From contig JAFRJJ010000003.1 in the NCBI GenBank assembly GCA_017432325.1, positions 1-64,000 of the forward strand: a DNA stretch of 64,000 nt, in the 5' to 3' direction. Below the pieces are notes generated by a model. That model was not told the DNA's origin. It searched no databases and saw nothing but the letters and a program-made list of their open reading frames with translations. Positions 35,662-44,449 of the stretch are shown one piece after another (the first letter of the stretch is position 1; each line of letters starts with the position of its first letter). Both the position numbers and the translations under genes were made by a program. Source of the DNA: Solobacterium sp. (GTDB lineage: Bacteria; Bacillota_I; Bacilli_A; Erysipelotrichales; Erysipelotrichaceae).

Positions 35662-36507
35662 ATGAGAGTCACAAACATCAAGATCAGACCCTTTAATGTA
35701 GGATGCAACTTCCAGATCGTACTGCCTAACGGCAAAACGGTACTGATCGATCCCTGGTTTACCGGCAACGAGTTTCCGGACGGACATACAAAAGAGGAGA
35801 TCGAAGGGGCAGATTATATCATTCTGACCCACGCACACTTTGACCATGACCTGGATATCGGATATTTCGTACAGAAGTTCAACAGCAAGGTATTCTGCGG
35901 CGTGATGTGCGCTCTTGACGAAGTCAAATTCCACAAGATCCCTTATGACAACATCTTCCCGGTATTCCCGAATTCCACATTCACACTGGAGGATTTCCGG
36001 ATCGATTTCTATCAGGCAAAGCACAATCCCAGCGGCGGCCGTACTTGGTCACCGGAAGCGATCGCTCCGGTTGCGGGACATGAGGCATGCGATACATGGG
36101 GTTCCATCGAGTCACTGGATTTCATTCTGACGACAAAGAACAATTTCCGTATCCTCTGCGCTTCCGGACGTGTTGTATGGAATGACCTCTATGATATCTG
36201 CCGTGAGAAAGCGCCCGATCTCGTGCTGCGCCAGGCAGGTGTCCGTGAAGGTACCGGAGACATGCGTACAGGCAAACAGGTCGACGCCAAAACACTGGCA
36301 AAGCTGATGACGAGCTATGGCGCGCAGACGATCATCCCGTTCCATCATGATGTCATGATCAAGCGTGAAGGCCTGGACGCTGTCAACAGATACATGGATG
36401 AAGTCGCGGAAGAAGTTTCAAGGCTTGACCCGGGTGCACAGTTCCTGAACCCTGTCGCATGGCAGTGGTACAGCATCGGCAGTGACGTGATCGCAATGGA
36501 GGAATAA
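35662..36507 (+). CDS. Metallo-beta-lactamase-fold hydrolase, UlaG-like
   Basis: A 281-residue MBL-fold protein with LIDPWFTGN, the metal motif THAHFDHDLDIG, a KHNPSGG loop and a late FHHDVMIK. The pattern of one leading strand, NFQIVLPNG and the short THAHFDH motif is closest to UlaG/RomA-type lactonase-like enzymes. It precedes a tartrate-dehydrogenase-like gene by three bases, so a hydroxy-acid lactone or ester is a sensible substrate guess. AGGAG precedes ATG 35662. Confidence 0.75.
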   Translation: MRVTNIKIRPFNVGCNFQIVLPNGKTVLIDPWFTGNEFPDGHTKEEIEGADYIILTHAHFDHDLDIGYFVQKFNSKVFCGVMCALDEVKFHKIPYDNIFPVFPNSTFTLEDFRIDFYQAKHNPSGGRTWSPEAIAPVAGHEACDTWGSIESLDFILTTKNNFRILCASGRVVWNDLYDICREKAPDLVLRQAGVREGTGDMRTGKQVDAKTLAKLMTSYGAQTIIPFHHDVMIKREGLDAVNRYMDEVAEEVSRLDPGAQFLNPVAWQWYSIGSDVIAMEE

Positions 36508-36510
36508 AAG

Positions 36511-37572
36511 ATGACAGAGTATAAAGTTGCATTGATCCCGGGAGACGGGATCGGTAAAGAAGTAGTCGCAGAAGGCGTGCGTATCCTGAACCGTGTCACG
36601 GAACTGGATGACAGGATCAGTTTCTCATTCACCGAGTATCCCTGGGGCTGTCAGTATTACCTGGAACACGGGGAAATGATGCCCAAGGACGGCATTGAGA
36701 CCCTGAAGAATTATGATGCCATCCTGCTTGGCGCAGTCGGTTATCCCGGAGTTCCCGATCATATTTCACTGAGAGATCTCCTTCTGAGGATCCGTCATGA
36801 TTTCGACGAATATATCAATCTGCGACCTGTCAAGCTCCTGAAAGGGGCAGACTGCCCGCTGAAGGATGTGCCCAGGGAAGATATCGACATGATCTTTGTC
36901 AGGGAAAACAGTGAAGGAGAATATGCGGGAAGCGGTGCATGGCTCTATCCTGACAGCGAACAGGAAGTCGTGATCCAGAACGGTGTCTTCTCACGCAAAG
37001 GCTGTGAGAGGGTCATCCGCTACGCATATGAACTTGCCCGCAAAGAGAAGAAGACGCTGACATCGGTCTCAAAAGGCAATGCCCTGAACTATTCCATGGT
37101 CTTCTGGGACAAGATCTTCCGGGAAGTGGGAAAAGATTATCCTGATGTTGAAACACATACACTGCTGGTAGACGCCGCAAGCATGTTCATGGTAAAGGAT
37201 CCCAAACGTCTGCAGGTCGTCGTAACATCCAATCTGTTCGGGGATATCCTGACAGACCTCGGCGCAGCGATCAGCGGCGGCATGGGTCTTGCGGCAGGCG
37301 CAAACCTGAACCCCGAAAAGAAATTCCCGTCCATGTTTGAACCGATCCACGGATCCGCTCCGGATATTGCCGGAAAGGGCATCGCGAATCCTCTGGCAAC
37401 GATCTGGACATGCGGACAGATGCTCGATTTCTTCGGCTATGAAGAATGGGGCAAAAAGATCGTTGACGCGATCGAACAGATGCTGGTAGAGAAGATCGCT
37501 CTGACACCTGATCAGGGCGGCACGGCAAGCACGCAGGAATGCGGCAAGGCACTGGCAGAACTTCTGCACTGA
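36511..37572 (+). CDS. Tartrate/D-malate dehydrogenase-like decarboxylating dehydrogenase
   Basis: A 353-residue member of the isocitrate/isopropylmalate dehydrogenase family: IPGDGIGKEVVAEG at the N-terminus, FVRENSEGEYAG, SVSKGNALNYSM, then SNLFGDILTDLGA and EPIHGSAPDIAGKGIANPL. The ENSEGEYAG substrate loop is typical of TtuC/DmlA enzymes that oxidise tartrate or D-malate with NAD+ and decarboxylate. With the upstream MBL hydrolase and divergent LysR gene it makes a small hydroxy-acid utilisation unit. Confidence 0.88.
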   Translation: MTEYKVALIPGDGIGKEVVAEGVRILNRVTELDDRISFSFTEYPWGCQYYLEHGEMMPKDGIETLKNYDAILLGAVGYPGVPDHISLRDLLLRIRHDFDEYINLRPVKLLKGADCPLKDVPREDIDMIFVRENSEGEYAGSGAWLYPDSEQEVVIQNGVFSRKGCERVIRYAYELARKEKKTLTSVSKGNALNYSMVFWDKIFREVGKDYPDVETHTLLVDAASMFMVKDPKRLQVVVTSNLFGDILTDLGAAISGGMGLAAGANLNPEKKFPSMFEPIHGSAPDIAGKGIANPLATIWTCGQMLDFFGYEEWGKKIVDAIEQMLVEKIALTPDQGGTASTQECGKALAELLH

Positions 37573-37580
37573 ACAGATAC

Positions 37581-37601
37581 AAGGAGCTCCGGCTCCTTTT
37601 T
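37581..37601 (+). terminator. Intrinsic terminator after the dehydrogenase
   Basis: AAGGAGC pairs with GCTCCTT around four bases and runs into Ts. Confidence 0.85.
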
Positions 37602-37742
37602 CTGTTTGTACGCAGAAATGAAGATATATATCGGAACGCTGTCATTGCCGTACCGATTGTTGTAAAATGAATGAAACAGACCATGACGAAATGTTTTGGC
37701 AGAAGTAAGTTTTGCGGATAACGCAGGAAAGCAAGGGTTATC

Positions 37743-38420
37743 ATGACTATTTTTTATCTGAATCCGGAATGGATCATCCGTGTGCTGCTGGCTGCAGGAA
37801 CAGGAACACTGATCGGCTTTGAGCGGCATGACCGTTCCAAAGAAGCAGGTGTAGGAACACATGCGATCGTCTGCGTAGCTGCAGCGGCGATCACACTTGT
37901 TTCAAAGTACGGATTTGATGACACCGTACGGTTTGATGCGGCACGTATCGCGGCGCAGATCATCTCAGGCATCAGCTTTCTCGGAGCAGGCATTATCTTT
38001 GTAAGAAATGAAAGCATTCAGGGACTGACAACAGCAGCCGGTATCTTTACCACTGCCGGCATCGGCATCTGCTTCGGTGCAGGGTTATGCGGGCTCGGTC
38101 TGCTGACCGGACTTCTGATCGTCGTGATCCAGTTCATTCTGCACAATGCCAGCTACAGCGCCGGGCTCCTGTTTGTAACAAGGGTCACCATTATGCTGAA
38201 GGAAGGCATAACGGATATGTCCGCGGTCACCGCCAAGGTCCGTCAGTATTCGGGCAATCCGGGCAAAGTCAATGTTTATCAGTCGGAAGGCCACCGTGTC
38301 CTTGAGACCGATCTGATCACGACCAATGAGTCCGTGATCAACCAGATCCTCGATGAGATCAGCCGGATCCCGGAAGTCGAACAAGTCGGTCTTTACGAAA
38401 AGCATAACAGCAAAAAATAA
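37743..38420 (+). CDS. MgtC/SapB family membrane protein
   Basis: A 225-residue protein. The N-terminal half is the MgtC membrane domain: GTLIGFERHDRSKEAGVGTHAIVCV, then ISFLGAGIIF and the QGLTTAAGIFTTAGIG block. The C-terminal 65 residues form a small ACT-like domain. MgtC proteins affect ATP synthase and magnesium or phosphate homeostasis during stress. It is a single gene and a terminator follows at about 38467. Confidence 0.9.
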   Translation: MTIFYLNPEWIIRVLLAAGTGTLIGFERHDRSKEAGVGTHAIVCVAAAAITLVSKYGFDDTVRFDAARIAAQIISGISFLGAGIIFVRNESIQGLTTAAGIFTTAGIGICFGAGLCGLGLLTGLLIVVIQFILHNASYSAGLLFVTRVTIMLKEGITDMSAVTAKVRQYSGNPGKVNVYQSEGHRVLETDLITTNESVINQILDEISRIPEVEQVGLYEKHNSKK

Positions 38421-38466
38421 CCGGACGGTTTGAACTCCTTCTCCAACCTCATTCATATTGCATAGG

Positions 38467-38502
38467 ACATGACATGATATCTGTTTGTCATGTTCCTTTT
38501 TA
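38467..38502 (+). terminator. Intrinsic terminator after mgtC-like gene
   Basis: ACATGACA pairs with TGTCATGT around a twelve-base loop, followed by TCCTTTTTATTT. Confidence 0.8.
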
Positions 38503-38584
38503 TTTACGAAAAGAGCAGTCTGAATGATATTTTCATGTTTGCTGTTACAATAGGGACATAACTTTGTTTTTCTGTGAGGTCATT

Positions 38585-40408
38585 ATGAGAAAGGTAACAC
38601 TTCGTAAAAAAATCCGCTACTGGCTGGATTACCGGATGGCATCGGGAACCGCAAGTATGGTCAAGCTTCTGCTGACACTTGTCCTGACCGCTGTCGTTTT
38701 CGTAACAGCGCTGGTCCTGCTGTTCCACCTGCAGGCGGAAGGGAAAGGTGTCATTGCCATATTCTGGGACAATCTCAGATCGGCAATGTCTTCCTCTTTC
38801 CCGTCCTCTGATTCCGGTTCGCTTCTGTATATTGTCCTGTATACCCTGCTCGGACTCACCGGTATGGTATTTACCGGCATGCTCATAGGTATCTTTTCCA
38901 GCACCATCCGCGGCCGCATCATTGCCCTGCAGGAGGAAAATCCGGAGATCATTGAAGAAAATCATACCGTCATTCTCGGTTTCCGCACAGGTGAATACGC
39001 CCTGCTGAAGGAGATGATCAAGTCTACCTGGAAAGACAGGCGCACGATCGTCATTGTTGAGGATATGGAACGCCAGGATATGGAGCAGGCAATCAGGAAG
39101 AATGTCGCTGTTCCCAATAACATCCGGCTGATCACGATCAAGGGCGATACCACCAGCCCCAACGATCTGCGCTGCTGCGCGATCCCGGACTGTTCGACAC
39201 TTGTGGTAAACACCAGAAACCGCGGCCGCACGGTCAAGACTCTGCTGGCGGCTGAGATCCTGATGATGGGCAGCAGCAGGCGTCCGAGGATCGTTGCGTC
39301 AGTCGATTCAAATACCAGGGTGTTCTCAAGGGAAATGATGAAAGAAAGCGGGATCACGATGCTGTATTCCGGTGATATTGTCGCCCGCATCATCGCCCGT
39401 TCAACGACACAGACCGGTATCTTTGAAGCGCTTCTCGACATGATCGACTTTGACAATTATGAATTCTATTTTGAGCACCGGCCGGAGACAGCCGGGCTGC
39501 CGTTCGGATCAGTCGTACTGTCCGGACGAAAAGGAATCGTCACAGGTCTGTTCCGCAATGAAAAAGCGCTCATCAATCCGGCACCGGATACCATCATCAA
39601 GGAAAATGACATCCTGATCACATTTGAAGAAGATCCCGGGGATCTGATCCTTGAAGATCCTAAAGAGCTTCAGCCTCCCTCCGGGTTTATCGAAATACCT
39701 TCGAAACCGATCGAGGAAGTTGTGATCTTCGGGATCAACTCATCGATCTTAACGATCCTGCAGGAACTGCCTGACAATATCAGGCACATCAAACTGATCG
39801 GTGTTTCCCAGCAGGATAAAGCAGCTTTCATCCCTGAAAATGAAAAATTCGTTTCCGAACTGACAGCTGATTACCGCAGCACTGAATACGACCGCAATCT
39901 CCTGGATATGGTCAGGGACGCCAGCCACGTCTGCATCCTGTCCGATCACCGCAAGAAGGAAGAAGACTCCGATACCGAAACCATGCTGAGGATCATCCGG
40001 CTGCGCAACATCAAGAAGAAATACGGATGGTCGTTTACCATCACCGCGGAAATGCGCTGTGAGAACAACCGCGATCTGATCACCATGGAAGATTCCGAAG
40101 ACTTTATCGTTGCCACGGATCTCTCCTCGATGATGCTGTCACAGATCAGTGCTGATGTCAGAAGGGCACCTGTCTTCAATGAACTGCTGTCGGAAGAAGG
40201 CTCGGAAGCATATTTGAAACCGGCATCCGAGATGGGCCTTGCCGGTACAGAAATGACCTATAAAGAACTGCTGAAGCATGTATATGAACGCGGCGGTATC
40301 CTGATGGGGATCCGGACCAAAGACGTTCCGTTCAAGATCATCGCAGGGTCTGTCCTGCCGGTCAAAATCACCGAAAGCGACCGACTGATCATGATCGGCA
40401 AAGAATAG
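38585..40408 (+). CDS. CASTOR/POLLUX-like ion channel subunit with RCK domains
   Basis: A 607-residue protein with two membrane helices (about 23-46 and 75-102) around a pore-like loop with SSSFPSSDSGS instead of the K+ filter. It is followed by tandem TrkA_N/TrkA_C units: NHTVILGFRTGEYALLKEM, LITIKGDTTSPNDL, VVNTRNRGRTVKTLLAAEI, and a second set from IEEVVIFGINSSILTI. This is the plan of plant CASTOR/POLLUX and their bacterial relatives, cation channels gated by RCK domains. GTGAGG precedes ATG 38585. No partner gene lies beside it. Confidence 0.85.
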   Translation: MRKVTLRKKIRYWLDYRMASGTASMVKLLLTLVLTAVVFVTALVLLFHLQAEGKGVIAIFWDNLRSAMSSSFPSSDSGSLLYIVLYTLLGLTGMVFTGMLIGIFSSTIRGRIIALQEENPEIIEENHTVILGFRTGEYALLKEMIKSTWKDRRTIVIVEDMERQDMEQAIRKNVAVPNNIRLITIKGDTTSPNDLRCCAIPDCSTLVVNTRNRGRTVKTLLAAEILMMGSSRRPRIVASVDSNTRVFSREMMKESGITMLYSGDIVARIIARSTTQTGIFEALLDMIDFDNYEFYFEHRPETAGLPFGSVVLSGRKGIVTGLFRNEKALINPAPDTIIKENDILITFEEDPGDLILEDPKELQPPSGFIEIPSKPIEEVVIFGINSSILTILQELPDNIRHIKLIGVSQQDKAAFIPENEKFVSELTADYRSTEYDRNLLDMVRDASHVCILSDHRKKEEDSDTETMLRIIRLRNIKKKYGWSFTITAEMRCENNRDLITMEDSEDFIVATDLSSMMLSQISADVRRAPVFNELLSEEGSEAYLKPASEMGLAGTEMTYKELLKHVYERGGILMGIRTKDVPFKIIAGSVLPVKITESDRLIMIGKE

Positions 40409-40552
40409 ATACACAAATCGCATAACGCAGAAAAACCGGCAAAATTAAAAGGGAAGAAGTCATATGTGATTTCCTCCCTGTTTTCATAGCGTCTGTTTTA
40501 TTGGACTGCTTTTTCCGCAGTCTCTGTGAAGCCTCATTTCATATGGGACCGT

Positions 40553-41323
40553 TCAGAGTCCTGCTTCCGGCAGGCAGTGCATCTGGGTCGGGCCAAGCAC
40601 ACGGAAGCCCTCCGCCTGTCCTTTGAGACTTCGGATCCCGAAGTCAATGGCCCTGAGCTTCCAGTAAGCGCGGATCGAACCGATCTCTGCTGAGCCTGCA
40701 GGGAACTGTGTCTGATGACACCGGAATACCGACCGGTCCTGCAGGTACATGTATTTCCCTGTACTGATAAATTGATTTGGTTTTGCGGTCATATACAATG
40801 CGACCGCTTTTACATCTGCTTTCCCGGCATCATACTTTTTCATAATGCCCGCGAACGGTGCGAACATGCCGATCTGCTTGACGGCGTTTCCCGTATTGAG
40901 ATGGTCGATATGGCATTCACTGGATACATCCGGGTCAGGCGCGAAGATGACGTCGGGCTTGAAATCACCGATGACCTTGGCGATCGCCGTCTTGAATGTC
41001 TTGTACTTGTAGAAACCCCCGTCAGAGAAACCAAGGAAACGGATATCATGGACTCCGAGCAGGTGCGCGGAATCCAGAGCTTCCTGTTTTCTTTTCTCTG
41101 CCAGCTGGGAAGGCTTCAGTTCCGGTACATAACCGCCTCCGAAGCGGCCGTCCGTACAGATGACAAAGCAGATCTCTTTGCCTGCCGCGGCCAGCTTCGC
41201 GACTGTGGCACCGGCACCGATCTCAATATCATCCGGATGCGGACCGAAGAACAGGTACCGGTCAAATGATCCGATATCGGGAAAGGGAGCCGCGAATTTC
41301 AATGCCAGCTTAGTTATGCTCAT
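40553..41323 (-). CDS. PIG-L/LmbE-family deacetylase
   Basis: A 256-residue zinc deacetylase with the family's metal motif PHPDDIEIGAGAT at about residue 30 and the later ECHIDHLNTG. PIG-L enzymes remove acetyl groups from N-acetylglucosamine-linked compounds. Start ATG 41323 follows GGAGG; its first 14 bases overlap the end of the upstream symporter gene, so they are co-translated. With the symporter this suggests uptake and deacetylation of an N-acetyl sugar or glycoside, an inference. Confidence 0.85.
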   Translation of the reverse strand: MSITKLALKFAAPFPDIGSFDRYLFFGPHPDDIEIGAGATVAKLAAAGKEICFVICTDGRFGGGYVPELKPSQLAEKRKQEALDSAHLLGVHDIRFLGFSDGGFYKYKTFKTAIAKVIGDFKPDVIFAPDPDVSSECHIDHLNTGNAVKQIGMFAPFAGIMKKYDAGKADVKAVALYMTAKPNQFISTGKYMYLQDRSVFRCHQTQFPAGSAEIGSIRAYWKLRAIDFGIRSLKGQAEGFRVLGPTQMHCLPEAGL

Positions 41324-42806
41324 AGGATTCCTCCCACTGTCTTTCTTCCAGGATATTGCAGATACGCAGGTATTCATCTTCGTCAAGAATATAGTGCTTT
41401 AAGTAGAGCAGATAGGAAATGACCATCATGAAGCAGGGCAGTACCGTCATCAGGATCAGCAGGCCGGATGCCTGGAAACGCTGCACGTTGGCGAGGACCT
41501 GTGAGATCAGGCCCATTTTCTGCGTCTCGCTGATCGTTCCCGCGGCAGCCGCGCTTTCATATTCGGAGATCCTGTTGGTGAACTGCGTGATGCCGAAGAT
41601 CATATAGCTTCCGGAAGTCAGAACGGCAGTCAGGGCAGAACTGAGCTTGGTGATGAACGGTCTCAGTGATGTGATGATCGCTTCATCTCTTCTGCCTGTC
41701 TTGAATTCATTGTATTCGACCGCATTGATGATCGAGATCATCATGATCAGGTAGTAGCAGTACTGGCCGAAATTGGAAAGCATATAGCCGAAGACGATGC
41801 AGCTGTATTTTGCCATATGGCCTGCCGGCAGGATCAGTCCGCTGCCCAGCATCAGGGCATAGCCTGCTATAGAGATATACAGCATGATCTTCATGAGCGG
41901 TTTTCTGTGAATGATCTTGGAGATCGCCGGATAGAAGATCATGAGGAACGCTGTCGCGGCCATGCCGATCGTTGTGAACAGGGAATACAGTCCGCCGTTG
42001 TAGCCGAATTCGATATAGATATATGTCGAGCCAAGACCGCCGATGATCAGTCCGTTGCCGATCTGCTGGATCAGGAAGATCACAGCGATCCAGCTCAGCT
42101 GGTCATTTGCCTTGATCGTATTGAAGATCGCCTTCAGGCTGAAGGAGTTCTCACTGCTGCTGAAATTGTCACGGCGTTCCCTGACACCGAAGATCGTAAA
42201 TGACAGGAAGAGCGGCGCAAGTACGCAGACGATGCCGGCAATGATGCCGTATGCTGTTTTGGCGTTTCCACCGAGCGCATATTGTCCCGTCGTCAGCATC
42301 GGTATGGCAATGCCGGCCAGGGTGCTGCCGATCCCGGCAAACAGCGTTGCCTTGGCAGTGAACCTGTTTCTGGCATCCGCGTCGGAGCTCAGCGCAGGGA
42401 TCATGCCCCAGTAGGAGATATCATGCATCGTATAGGTCAGTGAGTAGAAGAAATAGAAAAAGCCGAACAGTACCACGAATTTCCATCCGGTCAGGCTGAC
42501 GTTGAAAACGGTCCAGACGACAAGGGATGTCGTCAGGATGCCGATGACGAGCCACGGCTTGAACTTGCCCCATTTGGTATGGGTATGCTCAATGATATCG
42601 CCCATGATGGGATCGTTCAGGGCATCGAAGACCCTGGCGCCGACCATGATCGCAGTGATCGCCCCGAGCTGTCCGTTCGTCAGCTGCTTTGTGAACAGGA
42701 TAAATGTCAGAAGATAGTTTGTGACCAGTGTGTAGACCATATCCCTGCCGACTGTGCCGAGCGGAAACATGATCAGGTTCTTTTTCATTGTCTGATTGTC
42801 GTGCAT
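41310..42806 (-). CDS. GPH-family (glycoside-pentoside-hexuronide) cation symporter
   Basis: A 498-residue transporter with about twelve TM helices and GPH family signatures: FPLGTVGRDMVY at the start, VGARVFDALNDPIMGDIIEHTHTKWGKFKPW between helices 2 and 3, and AVEYNEFKTGRRDEAIITSLRPF near the end. These carriers import glycosides or hexuronides with Na+ or H+. Start ATG 42806 has GAGGTG upstream; the frame before it is antisense to the glycosidase gene. Divergent from the GH13 gene. Confidence 0.88.
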   Translation of the reverse strand: MHDNQTMKKNLIMFPLGTVGRDMVYTLVTNYLLTFILFTKQLTNGQLGAITAIMVGARVFDALNDPIMGDIIEHTHTKWGKFKPWLVIGILTTSLVVWTVFNVSLTGWKFVVLFGFFYFFYSLTYTMHDISYWGMIPALSSDADARNRFTAKATLFAGIGSTLAGIAIPMLTTGQYALGGNAKTAYGIIAGIVCVLAPLFLSFTIFGVRERRDNFSSSENSFSLKAIFNTIKANDQLSWIAVIFLIQQIGNGLIIGGLGSTYIYIEFGYNGGLYSLFTTIGMAATAFLMIFYPAISKIIHRKPLMKIMLYISIAGYALMLGSGLILPAGHMAKYSCIVFGYMLSNFGQYCYYLIMMISIINAVEYNEFKTGRRDEAIITSLRPFITKLSSALTAVLTSGSYMIFGITQFTNRISEYESAAAAGTISETQKMGLISQVLANVQRFQASGLLILMTVLPCFMMVISYLLYLKHYILDEDEYLRICNILEERQWEESYEHN

Positions 42807-42896
42807 GATAAACACCTCGTATAAATTATTATAGTCATAAAATCCATCGAAGGGCTCATATGGGGTATGATTACGGTAAGGATGGTTTTGCATATG

Positions 42897-44435
42897 GCTG
42901 GAAAATGGCTCGATAAAGCGGTGTTTTACGAAATATACCCGCAGTCTTTCAAAGATACGAACGCGGACGGCATCGGTGATCTGAACGGCATCATCGAAAA
43001 ACTGGACTATATCAGGGAACTTGGCTGTGATGCGGTCTGGATGAATCCCTGCTTTGATTCCCCGTTCGTGGATGCCGGATATGATGTACGTGATTTTTAT
43101 AAAGTAGCGGAACGATACGGTACCAATGAAGACCTGAAACGTCTCTGTCAGGCAATGCATGAAAAGGGCATGCACCTGATCCTGGACCTTGTCGCAGGAC
43201 ATACAAGCGTTGAATGCGAATGGTTCCGCCAGTCCTGTCTGCCGGAGAAAAACAAATATACCGACAGATATGTCTGGACGGATACGGTATGGAACGCTCC
43301 GAACAACGTCGGCAATATCATGGGCTGGCTGAGAGGCGGCTATGACCGCGATGGTTCTGCTGCCGTCAACTTCTTTACGGCACAGCCTGCTTTGAATTAC
43401 GGCTTTGCCGTTAAAGACGAAGGCTGTGACTGGGAACAGTCAGTGGATGATGAGGGTCCGATGTCCACAAGGGCAGAACTGAAAAACATTATGAAGTTCT
43501 GGCTGGATATGGGCGTGGACGGCTTCCGTGTCGATATGGCAGGTTCGCTTGTAAAGAACGATCCCGACAGTAAAGGCACGATCAGTCTCTGGCAGGATAT
43601 CCGAAAATGGCTGGATCGGGAATATCCCGATGCTGTGATCGTTTCGGAATGGGGTGAAGCGGACAAGGCACTGAAGGCAGGCTTTGACATGGACTTCGTC
43701 CTGCATTTCGGACCGTCACATTATCCGGATCTGTTCCGGACAGAACATCCGTACTTTGCGGGTCATGGCAGCGCAGAAGCGTTCTTTGATGTATATCTGA
43801 ATAACCTGGCAAAGACAAAAGACGGGAACGGGCTGATCTGCATCCCGTCAGGCAACCATGATATGTACCGTATGGCGAGGACCTTGACGCCTGATGAGAT
43901 CAGGATCGCGTTTGCTTTCCTGCTTACCATGCCGGGCATTCCGTTCATCTACTATGGAGATGAACTGGGTATGAATTATGTGGAAGGCCTGCATTCCAAA
44001 GAAGGCGGCTATTACCGTACCGGATCCAGGTCCCCGATGCAGTGGGACCGTTCGGTCAACGCCGGCTTCTCGGCTGCGCCGGCATCCATGCTGTATGTGC
44101 CGCAGGACACAGCACATACGGATCAGATCAACGCAGAAACGGAAATGAATGATCCGGATTCCATATGGAACGAAGTCCGCCGTCTGATATCTCTCCGCAA
44201 ACAGCATCCTTCCCTGTCCGGAAGGTCCGGCTTCAGAATGATCAATTATCACGGTTATCCGCTTGTATATGAACGCAGTTCCGGTACAGAACGGATCCTG
44301 GTCATCCTGAATCCTTCTGATAACGATATCCGTCTGGAAACCGGTACCGCAGGTACCGTGCTCTACAGTTTTGCGCAGAAAGAGATCCATGAACAGATCG
44401 TTCCCGCGAAAAGCGTGTTCATCATACTGCAATAG
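42897..44435 (+). CDS. GH13 alpha-glucosidase-like glycosidase
   Basis: A 512-residue cytosolic GH13 enzyme. The four conserved regions are visible: DLVAGHTS (unusual; families normally have DxVxNH), GVDGFRVDMA with the nucleophile Asp, VSEWGE with the acid Glu and SGNHDMYR with the transition-state Asp. It begins WLDKAVFYEIYPQSFKDTNADGIGDL, as in oligo-1,6- and alpha-glucosidases. The His replaced pattern VAGHTS keeps the His but changes Asn to Gly. Its divergent neighbour is a glycoside symporter, so it likely hydrolyses the imported sugar. Start ATG 42897 is preferred, 42882 possible. Confidence 0.88.
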   Translation, partial: AGKWLDKAVFYEIYPQSFKDTNADGIGDLNGIIEKLDYIRELGCDAVWMNPCFDSPFVDAGYDVRDFYKVAERYGTNEDLKRLCQAMHEKGMHLILDLVAGHTSVECEWFRQSCLPEKNKYTDRYVWTDTVWNAPNNVGNIMGWLRGGYDRDGSAAVNFFTAQPALNYGFAVKDEGCDWEQSVDDEGPMSTRAELKNIMKFWLDMGVDGFRVDMAGSLVKNDPDSKGTISLWQDIRKWLDREYPDAVIVSEWGEADKALKAGFDMDFVLHFGPSHYPDLFRTEHPYFAGHGSAEAFFDVYLNNLAKTKDGNGLICIPSGNHDMYRMARTLTPDEIRIAFAFLLTMPGIPFIYYGDELGMNYVEGLHSKEGGYYRTGSRSPMQWDRSVNAGFSAAPASMLYVPQDTAHTDQINAETEMNDPDSIWNEVRRLISLRKQHPSLSGRSGFRMINYHGYPLVYERSSGTERILVILNPSDNDIRLETGTAGTVLYSFAQKEIHEQIVPAKSVFIILQ

Positions 44436-44449
44436 AAAAGAGGTCACAC

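Noticed and set aside
42807..43202. 132-residue N-terminal extension of the GPH symporter
   Set aside because: It is antisense to the GH13 gene; ATG 42806 has a good RBS and begins like family members.
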